A DNA stretch of 64,000 bases from Pelobates cultripes (Eukaryota > Chordata > Amphibia > Anura > Pelobatidae): the NCBI GenBank assembly GCA_933207985.1, contig OW240912.1, positions 227,174,777 through 227,238,776 of the forward strand, in the 5' to 3' direction. Each line of letters opens with the position of its first letter. Position 1 is the stretch's first letter. The notes beneath the pieces were generated by a model. The model saw only the letters and a program-made list of their open reading frames with translations, did not search any database and had not been told where the DNA came from. The position numbers and the translations under genes are program-made. Of the stretch, positions 1-9,622 are shown one piece after another.

Positions 1-26
1 TCCATATTCTTTTTGAGCCTCTATGG

Positions 27-778
27 CAGGGGTAGGCATCCTTTTAGTAGCACTGTGCTGAAATAGGATTGTGATGTCCTGTAGCGTGCCGGTCCTATTT
101 TTTTAAATTGAGGTTGTATGTTGCCGTATTCTGCTTGTTATTTATACTGTAATTGCTTTGTATTTGTGCATATATGAGCTATTATATTGTATATGTTCAT
201 GAGTAGTTTGTGGTATCATGTATGATACCTATGAATGTGGGCTGCTTGTGGAATTGTGTGTGTGAATATGTCACATTGTGTGTTTGGTAGTGTGTGTAGG
301 TGTGTGGCTGTTTGGGATATTGCATGTGAGGTGCATGTATGTGGATTGCTAGCAAGTTACGTTTGTGCGGATTGTGTGTATGTTTGTTTGTGTGCTGTTT
401 GTATTATTTGTATGAGGGGACGGTTATTCTGCATTTCTGTGTATATCTAGCAGTGCTCGTGGCCTCCCTGGGTTCCAGTGGGGACCAGGTTGGCCATGCA
501 CAGGTCAAGGACAGGAGCTGCAACAGCACTGTGCTACTACAGTGTGGATTTCCATACACAATTGCTGGGAGGAAGTGATCTGAGATCACTTCCTCTACAT
601 GCTGCAATGCATAAATTGAGGATTGTCCTTCACCACGTTTTCGTATTAGCAGATATCTGAAGTTTCACTGGGACTCCTGATAGGACAGAGGCTGTTTTGG
701 CTCTAGCAGCCTTGAGTGCCATGCAAAGACACCTCGAGTGCCGTGCATGGCACTTGTGCCGTAGGTTGCCTACCCCTG
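27..778. mobile_element. hAT-like non-autonomous DNA transposon
   Basis: The element begins with CAGGGGTAGGC and ends with the complementary GCCTACCCCTG. It is flanked by 8-bp direct repeats (ctctatgg at 19-26, ctctaggg at 779-786, one mismatch). CAGGG-type ends plus an 8-bp target duplication are the signature of the hAT superfamily. At 752 bp with no long reading frame it must have depended on a transposase from elsewhere. A hairpin around 572-592 (agtgatctgagatcactt) lies inside. The family assignment rests on ends and duplication, not on a transposase. Confidence 0.82.
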
Positions 779-816
779 CTCTAGGGCTTCCATCAGTAAC
801 ACTTTACTGTATAAGT

Positions 817-1230
817 CAGGTCAGCAACCCTTCGGCACGTGTGCCATGCATGGCACTCTAGGTGCTTTTAAATGGCACTCAAGACTCAATGGCCCATCAA
901 GAGTCCTTAGAACAAACTGAGTGGTTAGGGGCAATCCTCAATTTACGCATTTCAGCACTGCCTGAAGAAGTGGTTTTATCAGAGTCCATACAGATGTTCA
1001 AACAGCTACTAGATGCATACTTGCAAAAACAGAATATTCAATGATATCTTTCAATGTAGGGTAATAACTGCTTGATCCAAGGATAAATCTGACTGCCATT
1101 CTGGGGTCAAGAAGAAATTTTTTTTCCTAGCTTGTTGCAAAATTGTGCTTCAATCCTCAATTTACGCATTTCAGCACTTATAGGAAGTAACCTCAGATCC
1201 CTTTGTCCCAGTACTTGTGAATCTGCACTG
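817..1230. repeat. degraded hAT-related fragments
   Basis: Just right of the hAT-like element are pieces resembling its ends (caggtcagcaacccttcggc at 817) and interior. The string caatcctcaatttacgcat occurs near 931 and again near 1150, and its complement occurs inside the 27-778 element near 606-630. I read this as two further broken copies of the same family. Boundaries are approximate, and the short reading frames here do not look coding. Confidence 0.5.
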
Positions 1231-1329
1231 TATAACAATGCCCAGGAGAACACCAATAAGAAGACAAGCCACTCATATAAAAAGAGACTCAGGGGGGAGG
1301 GATTATATTGCTTTCTTTGATTAAAATTG

Positions 1330-1560
1330 TATTTTGGTTGTAATTGTAATTTTTAATACCAGGAGGTCCTTATAGGACGAAACGCGTAGGACATGGTATA
1401 ATATAAGCTTATGCTTTTATTTTTATAATAAAGTAGAATTGTTATTCTTCTACCCAGAGTCCGGTTTCATCATCTCCTAAAGCAGGAGGAGCGGATTTGA
1501 CCCCCCATCTCCATCAGGAGAGGCATCCTTGGGTGATATTCTTTCATCCTTCTTGTGAGT
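1330..1560. repeat. repeat carrying a CGAAACGCG core
   Basis: A poly-T/A-rich stretch carries ggacgaaacgcgtaggacat near 1376. The CGAAACG core recurs in several otherwise different repeats of this window (near 8555, 51040, 52470, 62962). I cannot assign a superfamily. Confidence 0.35.
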
Positions 1561-2101
1561 GTTATCCAATATAGTGCATTTACACTTATTCAACAGTGTT
1601 ACACTATTATTTGTTTTTATTTATGTTGTAGATCTGCAGCTGTAGCTTCTCTTGTTTGTATGCATAAAGTTATCACAATACCTGAGCCAGCCTAATATGG
1701 CTGAATATGATTGACACGTGTTCATGCAACTGATAAAACGAGCAGCTGGGATGTTAACCGTGTCTAAAAAGTGGATGAGGTTGTACTGTATAAGGAAAAC
1801 CTGCGCGGTCGAATGGAGACCGAATTTATAGAAGGTGGAAAATTGATGTGCTTAAGTGGTCGAATGAGGCCATAGCAGACTGACAGATTCCCTGTCCTTG
1901 ATTCACTGTTTTATTTAACTGATTCGGTATGCAAACTCAACCAAACAGAATTGAGAACTTGTTCGTGAACCAAACCATCCCAAGTGTGGTGGTCACCCCG
2001 AGAGAGGAGGGGTATCCACCGCCAGAGATTTCTCTTTGCCCTAGTGTGGATATTGCTGTATTATTACCAAGTTGATCTCCAAACCGGCAATAGAGCAAGT
2101 A
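1561..2101. other. unassigned intergenic DNA
   Basis: I see no coding region, RNA gene or recognisable repeat boundary here. It may include more of the repeat to its left. Confidence 0.4.
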
Positions 2102-2633
2102 TAGAAACATAGAATGTGACGGCAGATAAGAACCATTCGGCCCATCTAGTCTGCCCAATTTTCTAAATACTTTTATAAGTCCCTGGCCATATCTTATAGT
2201 TAGAATAGCCTTATGCCTATCCCACGCATGCTTAAACTCCTTCACTGTGTTAACATCTACCACTTCAGCTGGAATGCTGTTCCATGCATCCACTACTCTC
2301 TCAGTAAAGTAATACTTCCTGATAGTATTTTTAAACCTTTGTCCCTCTAATTTAAGACTTTCCTCTTGTTGTGGTAGTTTTTCCTTTTAAATATAGTCTC
2401 CTCCTTTACTGTGTTGATTCCTTTTATGTAATTAAATGTTTCTATCATATCCCCCCGTCTCGTCTTTCCTCCAAGCTATACATGTTAAGTTCCTTTAACC
2501 TTTCCTGGTAAGTTTTATCCTGCAATCCATGAACCAGTCTAGTAGCCCTTCTCTGAACTCTTTCCAAAGTATCAATATCCTTCTGGAGATACGGTCCCCA
2601 GTACTGCGTACAATACTCCAAGTGAGGTCTCAG
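2102..2633 (-). mobile_element. CR1-like LINE, 3' end fragment
   Basis: On the minus strand this aligns with the 3' part of the better copy at 44461-46265. It ends at the same 3' terminus (complement of gaaacatagaatgtgacggc). The terminal ATTCTATG-like octamer resembles the 3' end known for CR1 LINEs. Homology stops near 2633 (gtgaggtctca), so this is a 5'-truncated insertion as target-primed reverse transcription usually produces. The frame remnants carry stops and are not functional. Confidence 0.8.
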
Positions 2634-3010
2634 ACTGGAGCAATTTAAATGGAGTCCAAGAGAAATGGCATTATTTAAAAGTTGCACTGCTGAAGGCAAC
2701 AAAAAATTCATGAAACCACTCTGGTACTCCACAGATGTGGCCAAAATAGTAAAAAACAAAAAAAATTGCATTTAGTAATTATAAAAAAAATAAACCACTC
2801 AACATGGTAAACCATAGCAACACTCTGACAGCTGCGGTACTCACAAATGTGAGACAGAGCAGCTGGAGAAGGAACACAGAGTGTGCTGGGCCCCTGTGTG
2901 CAAGTAGCAGAGCAGGTCCTACAGGACTACTAGCGGGAACGGCGTTCCTGCTTTGGAAAAAGTGCAGGAACGCCGTTCCCATGCGTTCCTGCAGGACTCG
3001 AGCCCTGGTT
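2634..3010. other. unassigned segment with a 17-bp hairpin
   Basis: Perfect inverted repeats at 2935-2951 and 2964-2980 form a stem with a 12-base loop (gggaacggcgttcctgc and its complement). The segment ends near 3006 with gagccctg, which could be the complement of a CAGGGCTC hAT-type end, but I find no matching left end. Confidence 0.4.
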
Positions 3011-3657
3011 TAAATACATCCTAGCAAAACCTCTGAACTGCTGGTAGAAGACTGTTGGTAGAATTAGTGCATGGAAAGTGTTGAAATACCACCATTTGAA
3101 ATACCCTAGGATGTCTACTTTTCAAAAATGTATGGTTTGATGGGGGTAAATTACATTGGCTGGCTTTTAAAATGTCCCAAATAGAACATGGGTGCATGAT
3201 GACCAGCTGTGAAACTTCCAAGTTGAAAACCTGGAATGCACACCCTCAAAATAAAGGTATTTTAGCCCCCCGATAAACCGACACACCTATACATGAGTGG
3301 TATCACTGTACTTGGGAGATGTTGCAGAACACATATTGGGGTATTCTATGGCAGTAACCCCTGAAGTTCTCAGTGCATGTTAACATTGTGTATTTCTAAA
3401 CTCAGGACAAAATTTAGAAACTATTTAGCATGGGTGTTTTTTGGCGGTTGTAGATGCGTAATAGATTTTACAGTAAATTATATGATTTGATGAAAATAAT
3501 GGTATCTTTAGAAAGACCATTTAATGGCGAGAAAAACAGTATATAATATGTGTGGGTAAGAGGAAAATTACAGCTAAACACAAACACAGGAGAAATGTGA
3601 AAACAGCCCTGGTCCTTAACGGTAAGAAAATTGAAAAATGGTTTGGTCACTAAGGGG
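3011..3657. mobile_element. TTAA-family transposon, right part
   Basis: The segment ends with ctaagggg followed by TTAA (3658-3661), the right-end signature of the family seen complete at 11608-15900. Interior wording also matches in kind: an acacctatacatgagtggta block and a tgttgcagaacac block resemble 12540-12600. No matching left end is visible, so this is a diverged or left-truncated copy. TTAA targets occur in piggyBac and Kolobok elements, and no transposase is present to decide between them. Confidence 0.55.
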
Positions 3658-3661
3658 TTAA

Positions 3662-4172
3662 AATGCACACAGAACAATATTGCGTAAATAAAATCCTTTC
3701 AGTGGTGTATTGCATTTTTTTCTTTTGGTCTCTCTAATATTACTCTGTGTGTGGCCTCTAAACCACATTACCTGGTTCTGCCCATGAATCCTCAAATTCC
3801 TCATTCTTAACTGCTACTGCAATATATTTATGCACGTTACATTTACAGCATACTGAAATATAACTCAAACTTGTTTTGTTTTCTAACCCTGTCAGGTTCC
3901 ACTTTATATACATGCATACTTTAGTGTACCAGAACAGTTTCATCTGGGTCATAAATATACACTGTACCAGAAGATTTCCCCACCTTTGCATGGATGTCCA
4001 CGACATTGGACTACCATGTCACCTTAAACCGAGTAAAGAGAGACTGTATGTCATGTGGAGGAGCTTAGTCTCTTTCCTAGAACTGACCTCTGTGCTCCTG
4101 GTTCCAGATATAACAGTTAACTGGTAAGATGTGAAATTGTGCTGTGAAGTTATTTGTTATACACACATGCTT
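3662..4172. other. unassigned intergenic DNA
   Basis: AT-rich DNA with only short, unconvincing reading frames on both strands (for example 3876-4127). I see no repeat boundary until the inverted-repeat element at 4173. Confidence 0.4.
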
Positions 4173-5377
4173 AATAAACAAAAAAGCGAAAGAGGAGGAT
4201 GCAGCAACTAATAAATAAGATGGAATACTGTATGAATGAAACAATATCTGTAATGAGACTTAACTTTTAATAAGTAATAAGAATAAAAAGTCCAAAATAG
4301 GACTGTGTCAATAGTTTACTAAAAACACTGAACACCTTGTACTATGTACATAATAATAATGAAAAAGTACCAAAACTAACAAAAAAAATAAAAAAATATA
4401 CAAAACCTCAATCGTTAAAAACAGCTAAGCCTGTTCCACCAATATCTATAATTAGGTTCCAAATAAAAGAAATCTGGTGACTGATATACTTGAGTTGTTA
4501 GCCTGTAATAATGGTTAAACAGGGTAACACATCTACAAGTAGTTGTTTAGTAGATAAACATTCCTTTCTTGGTATAGACATCCCTGCAGTATAGCATGGT
4601 ACCAAAATTACTTCGGCACATTCCCTGTGATGATAGTGATATGAAATTAGGAAGTGACAACATAGGAGGGGGGGGGGGATGAATAGGGGTAGAAAGCAAA
4701 AGGTTTTTTGTGATAGGGGATTTGGAGCTTGCCTAAGCGTGTATCTCCAGCTCCAGGGATAGGGGGAAAAGGAAAGTACAGGGAAACAGAAGAAGCAAGA
4801 TGACTTTCCCTATTGTGCCTTCATGGGCACCTCTTACCCCTAAAAAAACCCTGTCCATTATAAGCAATGTCTATCCCCCCAACCACCCCTAGTTTAATAA
4901 AATAGTCAAGTCCTCGGTAACAATTATCTGAGAGTCAGGTAAAAGTGCTGTGATGCAGTTGTTGGAGTATGAATTCTCAAGTGCTAGGTAACAAACTTAA
5001 GAAAATATGGTGGAAGTGGCAGAGCCCCTGCTCCCTGATGTACATTTTGCTAAGTCAGCTCATCAGATGAGGCTTTTTATTTATTTCATTTTTTATTTTT
5101 GCCACCCAGTGATAGACCACATTGTACTTTGTTATATAGGAATGACATAAAGGGATTAGCAATTTTGGATACATGTGGCAACATATAGAACTCTGAAGGA
5201 AGCTATTTAGCTGTTAAGTATTATTTTGTTCTACTTATGCACACATATCAGCATTGAGTCTCCCCCCAGCTGGGGCTACTCTTTCTTTGTATCTATTATT
5301 ACAGATATTGTTTCATTCATACAGTATTCCATCTTATTTATTAGTTTCTGCATCCTCCTCTTTCGCTTTTGTTTATT
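4173..5377. mobile_element. DNA transposon with ~80-bp terminal inverted repeats
   Basis: The left terminus (4173-4254, starting aataaacaaaa) is repeated in inverted orientation at the right terminus (5296-5377). The two arms differ by a couple of single-base changes and a 2-base indel. No transposase frame lies between them, so this is a non-autonomous element of about 1.2 kb. The interior has a 10-base G run at 4669 and is otherwise featureless. I cannot see a convincing target duplication, so the superfamily is open. Confidence 0.72.
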
Positions 5378-5379
5378 GT

Positions 5380-5875
5380 TGTAACGGTCTCACCTTGGTT
5401 GGAGTCTGAAGTGCAGAGATGTGTGCTCACCCTTGCAAATAAACACAGACCGTGGTGGTCAGGTAAGAATTCACCTGGTCTGTGAGTCTGTGCAGGAACA
5501 ATAACCAGGTATGAGGAAACAGACAAGGGCAAATCCAGGAGAGTAGTCAGGTGAGTTTCCAAGGGTCAGGGCAGGCAGCGAACAGGCAATAGCAAATATA
5601 CAGAAACAGGAGTCAAAAACCAAGTCAGTCAGGAATCAGGATACAATGAACTGACCAAGTTCTTAGGGTGAGGCGGTGACATGAACAGCCACGAGTAAAG
5701 TTCAGCCCCCAGTGCTGGAGATAAGGCAAGGCAGGGCAAAAGCCATGAGTAAGTGAGTGGTTCAGAGGAAAGAAAGCAGGAACAAGGCAGCAAGAATCCA
5801 GAGTTCAAATCCCCTGAAGCCACCAGGAAGATAAGTACACCTTACCTTCCAAATGTCATGATGGCAATCGTGACA
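5380..5875 (-). mobile_element. 3' LTR of a Ty3/gypsy-like retrotransposon
   Basis: Read on the minus strand this runs from TGTCACGATTGCC to CGTTACA, with TG...CA ends. It shares long blocks with the LTR at 7230-7605. Directly upstream on the minus strand (5876-5888) is gaggaaggggtaa, a good polypurine tract for plus-strand DNA priming. That places it as the downstream LTR. It carries about 130 bp (near 5511-5640) that the other LTR lacks. Confidence 0.75.
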
Positions 5876-5886
5876 TTACCCCTTCC

Positions 5887-7229
5887 TCAAAAATTGCCCA
5901 CAGGGTGTGAACAGGAACTTTGTTGCCTCTTTTTCTTAGATTTAGATGAGACTTTGACGGTTTGGTATTTCTCTCTAGTACCTAGTGTAAGGATGGGATC
6001 ATTATTTTTCTTTATTAAGCCATATTTGATAACTCTTGATACCATAGTTTTTTCCCCGGTAGGTATTGGTTGTGAGGAAGAGCACGTAAAAACCTGATTG
6101 GCGGTGTCTTCAGGAGGGTTAGCCTCCACATACCTCATAGCATCCAGATAACTTTCATAAAGGCAAAGTTCTTTAATTGGCATGATAGTGCCATCACTGG
6201 CTTTCACAAGTCCAGGGGTACCAAAGTGATGTTTTGTCGTGTTCCGTTTTTCTGTGGATTGGATGATAGGAGTAGTAGTCATAAGTTCTGGACAATCGCT
6301 CATAGCTTCATTCTCAGAACCAATGTCTTCTGAGGGCGGAGCATCATAGTGCATCACTACAGATTCTTCATCAAAATCATGAGAACTTAGTAAATCATCT
6401 GAAGGAGGATTGGCTGTGTGTTCTAGGGAAACACTGGGATCATTAACCTTCGCAATCGGGATACTCTTCTGCGTCACTGAACATGGAAATGTACAACAGC
6501 ATCCTTGACATTTTTCAGACTGTGTTGCAGGGATGACAGGGTGAAGCTGAATGGTACCTACTCGAAAAGGCTTAGGCCGAGCTTGGCGAATAGAGCAGCA
6601 GGAGATAAAATGCCCTTTTTCTCCACAATAGAAACAGAGGCCACAAGCTCTCCTTCGGTCTCTTTCTCTAGACGACAGTCTAGTACAGATGAAGCCGATC
6701 TCCATGGGCTCCTCTTTTTCCTCTGGAGTCTCCCTCGGGACCGGATCATAAGGAGGTAACAAGGAGGCCTGACATTGGTACAGAAGCTCCTTATTTCTGG
6801 GAACCTGGGATCTTCTGGGATGTGGAGCAGGTTTAGCCACGGTGTTCTTGCACTGCGAGTCCATTGCAGTCATGAAGGATGCCCAACTGTCGAGGACAGG
6901 ACTCTTAGACTGCAGCATGTCTAAGACTGCAAGACATGCTCATGTGTTGATCCATTCGGACAGCAGGTTAATAGCCGCACGGACCATGATAAAGTCACTG
7001 GCATATATATGCGAGGCTTTAAGGCAAATACATTTTCACAATCCACCTTAAAGCACAGGAAGGATGCACGGCTACTATCGAACCTTTCAGGCATAACAAC
7101 GTATGGCTCAGGATAAGTAGGTTCCGGGGCTGGGCATACTGTGCCTTTAAGGAATAGAATTTCTTGCTGCAGCTCTGCAACAGTCTGGGCCAGACTGGAC
7201 ACTTGCTGGGAAAGCAGGGTGCACATCTC
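5887..7229 (-). pseudogene. gag: Ty3/gypsy-like gag pseudogene with CCHC zinc knuckle
   Basis: This would encode the nucleocapsid-forming Gag of a gypsy-class LTR retrotransposon. The N-terminal part (minus strand, about 7229-6950) has a heptad-like leucine/glutamine-rich stretch, then PERFDSSRASF, a motif typical of sushi-type gypsy capsids. The C-terminal part (6918-5887, 343 codons) has a CX2CX4HX4C zinc knuckle (CFYCGEKGHFISCC, about residues 95-108). The two parts are in different frames: a small indel near the tatata run at about 7003-7010 shifts the frame and an in-frame stop follows near 6942, so full Gag cannot be made. No protease, reverse transcriptase or integrase motif is visible, and no primer-binding site is seen next to the 5' LTR. 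Confidence 0.72.
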
Positions 7230-7605
7230 TGTAACGGTCTTATCTTGGTTGGAGTCTGAAGTGTAGAGATGTGTGCTCACCATTGCAAATAGACACAGAC
7301 CGAGGTGGTCAGGTAAGAATTCACCTGGTCTGTGCACGGGGGCTGTGCAGGAACAATAACCAGGTACCAAGTTCTCAGGGTGAGGCGGTGCTTAAATACC
7401 AAGCTGATTAACATCTGCTTCAGGTAGGCTAGATAGACATGAACAGCCACAAGTAAAGTTCAGCCCCTAGTGCTGGAAATAAGGAAAAAAAACATAAGTA
7501 GATGAGTGGCTCAGAGGAAAGAGAGCAGGACCAAAGCAACAAAAGTCCAGAGTTCAAATCCCCTGAAGCCACCAGGAAGATAAGTACACCTTGCCTTCCA
7601 CATTT
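7230..7605 (-). mobile_element. 5' LTR of the gypsy-like element, truncated
   Basis: Direct repeat of the 5380-5875 LTR with the same CGTTACA end at 7230. Its outer end is missing: homology stops at about 7605 in ccacattt, losing roughly 25 bp including the TGTCACG start. It contains cttaaatacc near 7391, a plausible TATA-like box absent from the other LTR. Because the outer end is lost, no target duplication can be read. Confidence 0.65.
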
Positions 7606-7727
7606 CAACAATTGTCTACAACAGGGGTTACTCCCCACTCTGGAGGTATGCACAGGCTTTAATTTCTTTCTTTCTGCACTTTCTTTTTTCTTTTCTTTTC
7701 TATACAAGTCTCATACACACATGCTTA

Positions 7728-8756
7728 CACTGATCAGCAACAACATTAAAATCACTGACAGGTGACATGGATAACATTGATTATATTGTTACAATGGCAC
7801 CCGTCAAGGGGTGGGATATATTAGGCAGCAAGTGTACAATAAAATATAAAATTAGGTTGCGCCACAGTAAAATCAATAAAATAGTATAATACAAATAATA
7901 TACTTACTTAAAAATGCCAAACTAAAATATATTATAGTCCAGATTATAAGATGTTAAAAAGAAAGTCCAACTTGTTTGAGGTACTTGGATACGATGTGGA
8001 TCTGTATTTGTGAGAGTCTTGAGGTAGTAGAATCTTCTTAGTCCTGTTTGAGCATGCAAATGGAAAAATAAACTCAAATAGTGTAGTTTGTTGCAGGCAC
8101 GCAAATGGGAACTTTTACAGCAGTAGTATTCCTACTCACCTATTTGAGAGCTAGTACAAGATCAGGCGTAACTGGCATTCAATGGCGTTGATCCCCCACT
8201 GGTAAGATATAGATGGTGATTGTTGATAGGTTACTAGAGGTAAAGGTTTCTCGGCATGGGGAAAGAGAACAGAAATAGTGCTCTCTGTATACAATTTATA
8301 TCAAAGTTAAGTATAAAAGGTCTTGTACTCACATTTAGGTGAGCAGGATATGCTATAGCGTGAGTGGTATAATCCCCACCTAGGATTCTTTTGCAAGTGG
8401 ATACTCCGATAATCTTGGTGACCAGGTTAAAATAAATAAAATAAATAAAAATAAAATATAGAAAATATAAAAAAGGTATATGGCACAAGAGAAGTTAAAG
8501 GGACAATATTCGTTTAGTATTACACAATAGAAAAATATTAAAAACAGCCAAAACACGTTTCGCCAACACAGGGCTTCATCAACTGGCAAGCAGGTGTACA
8601 GCCAGTTCTTGAATTTCATGTTTTGGAAGCAGGAAAAATGGGAAACCAAAAAGATCGGAGTAACTTTGACAAGGTCCAAATAATGATCGCTAGACGAGAG
8701 TATTTCCAAAATAGCAAATCATGTGGGGTGTTCTCAGTATAATGTGGTTAGTACAG
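7728..8756 (+). mobile_element. Tc1/mariner remnant, split by another repeat
   Basis: A TA (7726-7727) is followed by cactgatcagcaacaacatt, a known type of vertebrate Tc1 end, and the homology runs to 7838. After an insertion at 7839-8593 the Tc1 sequence resumes (gccagttcttgaatttc) into the start of a transposase frame near 8638 (atgggaaaccaaaaagatcg) and stops near 8756. The transposase core and the right terminus are gone. The recovered frame covers only the N-terminal DNA-binding part and carries a disruption. Confidence 0.75.
7839..8593. mobile_element. repeat inserted in the Tc1 remnant (CGAAACG family)
   Basis: The segment is bounded by direct repeats gtgtaca (7832-7838 and 8594-8600) and interrupts an otherwise continuous Tc1 sequence, so it is a younger insertion. 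It holds acacgtttcgccaacacagg (8551), i.e. a CGAAACGTG core on the minus strand, plus blocks such as tggtataatccccacctagg that recur in diverged form at 52081-52557. There is no coding frame. It is non-autonomous and I cannot name the superfamily. Confidence 0.6.
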
Positions 8757-9063
8757 GGCTGGCCCATTCATTGGACCCAATGGAGCAGTGGCTCCAGGCT
8801 GCATCTTGACAGAGGTGGCATTTTTGCCGCCCCTGTCATAATTTAGCAGCAGTTTGGGAAAACTTTTCCCTCCACCGGGGCAGCAGTCATGCTGCACAAG
8901 CTTGGAACATAATAGGGGTATCTGGGAGGGGGAGGCTGACTTGCCTGGGGGTTATAGACACATTTCCCACTGAAGTTTCGGTGCTCTCTGATTACCTGCC
9001 GCGCGTGTCGCAGCTTATGGCTTGACTGCTGTGTGTATTTGTGTTTAGCAATGTATTAACTAT
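8757..9063. other. unassigned, possible hAT-like end
   Basis: The stretch begins agggctggcccattc directly where the Tc1 remnant stops. CAGGGCTGGC could be a hAT-type terminus but no partner end is visible. Confidence 0.3.
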
Positions 9064-9128
9064 CCACTTACTTCAGGTGGAAGGGGTTTTCATCCACACT
9101 TTTTTCCCCACCACAACTCTGTTGTATG

Positions 9129-9135
<7 letters not shown>
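9064..9135. repeat. outer inverted-repeat arm left of the XPO7-carrying transposon
   Basis: The block beginning ccacttacttcaggtggaag is found inverted at 19573-19643 in the second copy, on the other side of the XPO7-carrying transposon. The arms match almost perfectly over ~70 bp. The first copy keeps only the left arm and the second only the right arm. Confidence 0.75.

Positions 9136-9178
<43 letters not shown>
9136..9178. repeat. (TA)n microsatellite
   Basis: A run of about 20 TA units immediately left of the transposon terminus. The second copy of the duplicated segment starts just inside this run, after the gap. Confidence 0.9.
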
Positions 9179-9181
<3 letters not shown>

Positions 9182-9183
<2 letters not shown>

Positions 9184-9622
9184 GTTACTGCTAAAGTGAG
9201 AAATCCGTTAATGTGCACATTACCTAGTTAATCTGCAGATTAACTGATTTGCTCTGTTAATGTGCGGAATCAAGAGTGTTCCGCACTTTACCTAGGTAAT
9301 GTGCACATTAACGGCTTCCGTGTCGTTAAAGTGCAAAATGTTTGTTTCTTTCCCTCGGTAAAGAAGATTTATTTATTACAAAACGTCCTTGCAGAACCTG
9401 TCTCACCCTTTCAGTGCAAAAGTTTGTTTCTTTCCATTGGTAAAGAGGAATTATTTATTACAAAACGTCCTCGCAGAATCTGTTTCACCCTTTCAGTGCA
9501 GGCTCTGCAGTCGTTCACTTCTCGTCTGAAGGCAGAAAGATTCTGTGTGAACCTGTCTCGATTCTTTTGTGAGCAAGTTCCTTTCCATGCCCTCCACCAT
9601 CAAATTCTCAAAGCATACAGCA
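9182..9622. mobile_element. XPO7-carrying transposon, right-truncated copy
   Basis: This matches 18556-18989 of the second copy: the terminus gttactgctaaagtgagaaa, subterminal acctaggtaatgtgcacatt motifs, two tandem ~82-bp units (9339-9502), then the start of the XPO7-like block. At about 9617-9622 it jumps to a tatata run, losing the rest of the XPO7 block, the right terminus and the outer inverted arm. The break falls in microsatellite sequence, consistent with a slippage or recombination deletion on one haplotype. Confidence 0.75.
9510..9617 (-). pseudogene. XPO7: exportin-7 C-terminal fragment (truncated copy)
   Basis: On the minus strand this encodes the LCFENLM and NLLTK region and, after frame damage, the FRREVND region of exportin-7. 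It is the C-terminal part of the fragment described at 18882-19366, cut off by the deletion at 9617. It is not functional. Confidence 0.7.

Noticed and set aside
5887..7229. Calling the gag pseudogene an endogenous retrovirus
   Set aside because: The capsid wording and single CCHC knuckle fit a gypsy-class retrotransposon. No envelope or retroviral pol is visible.
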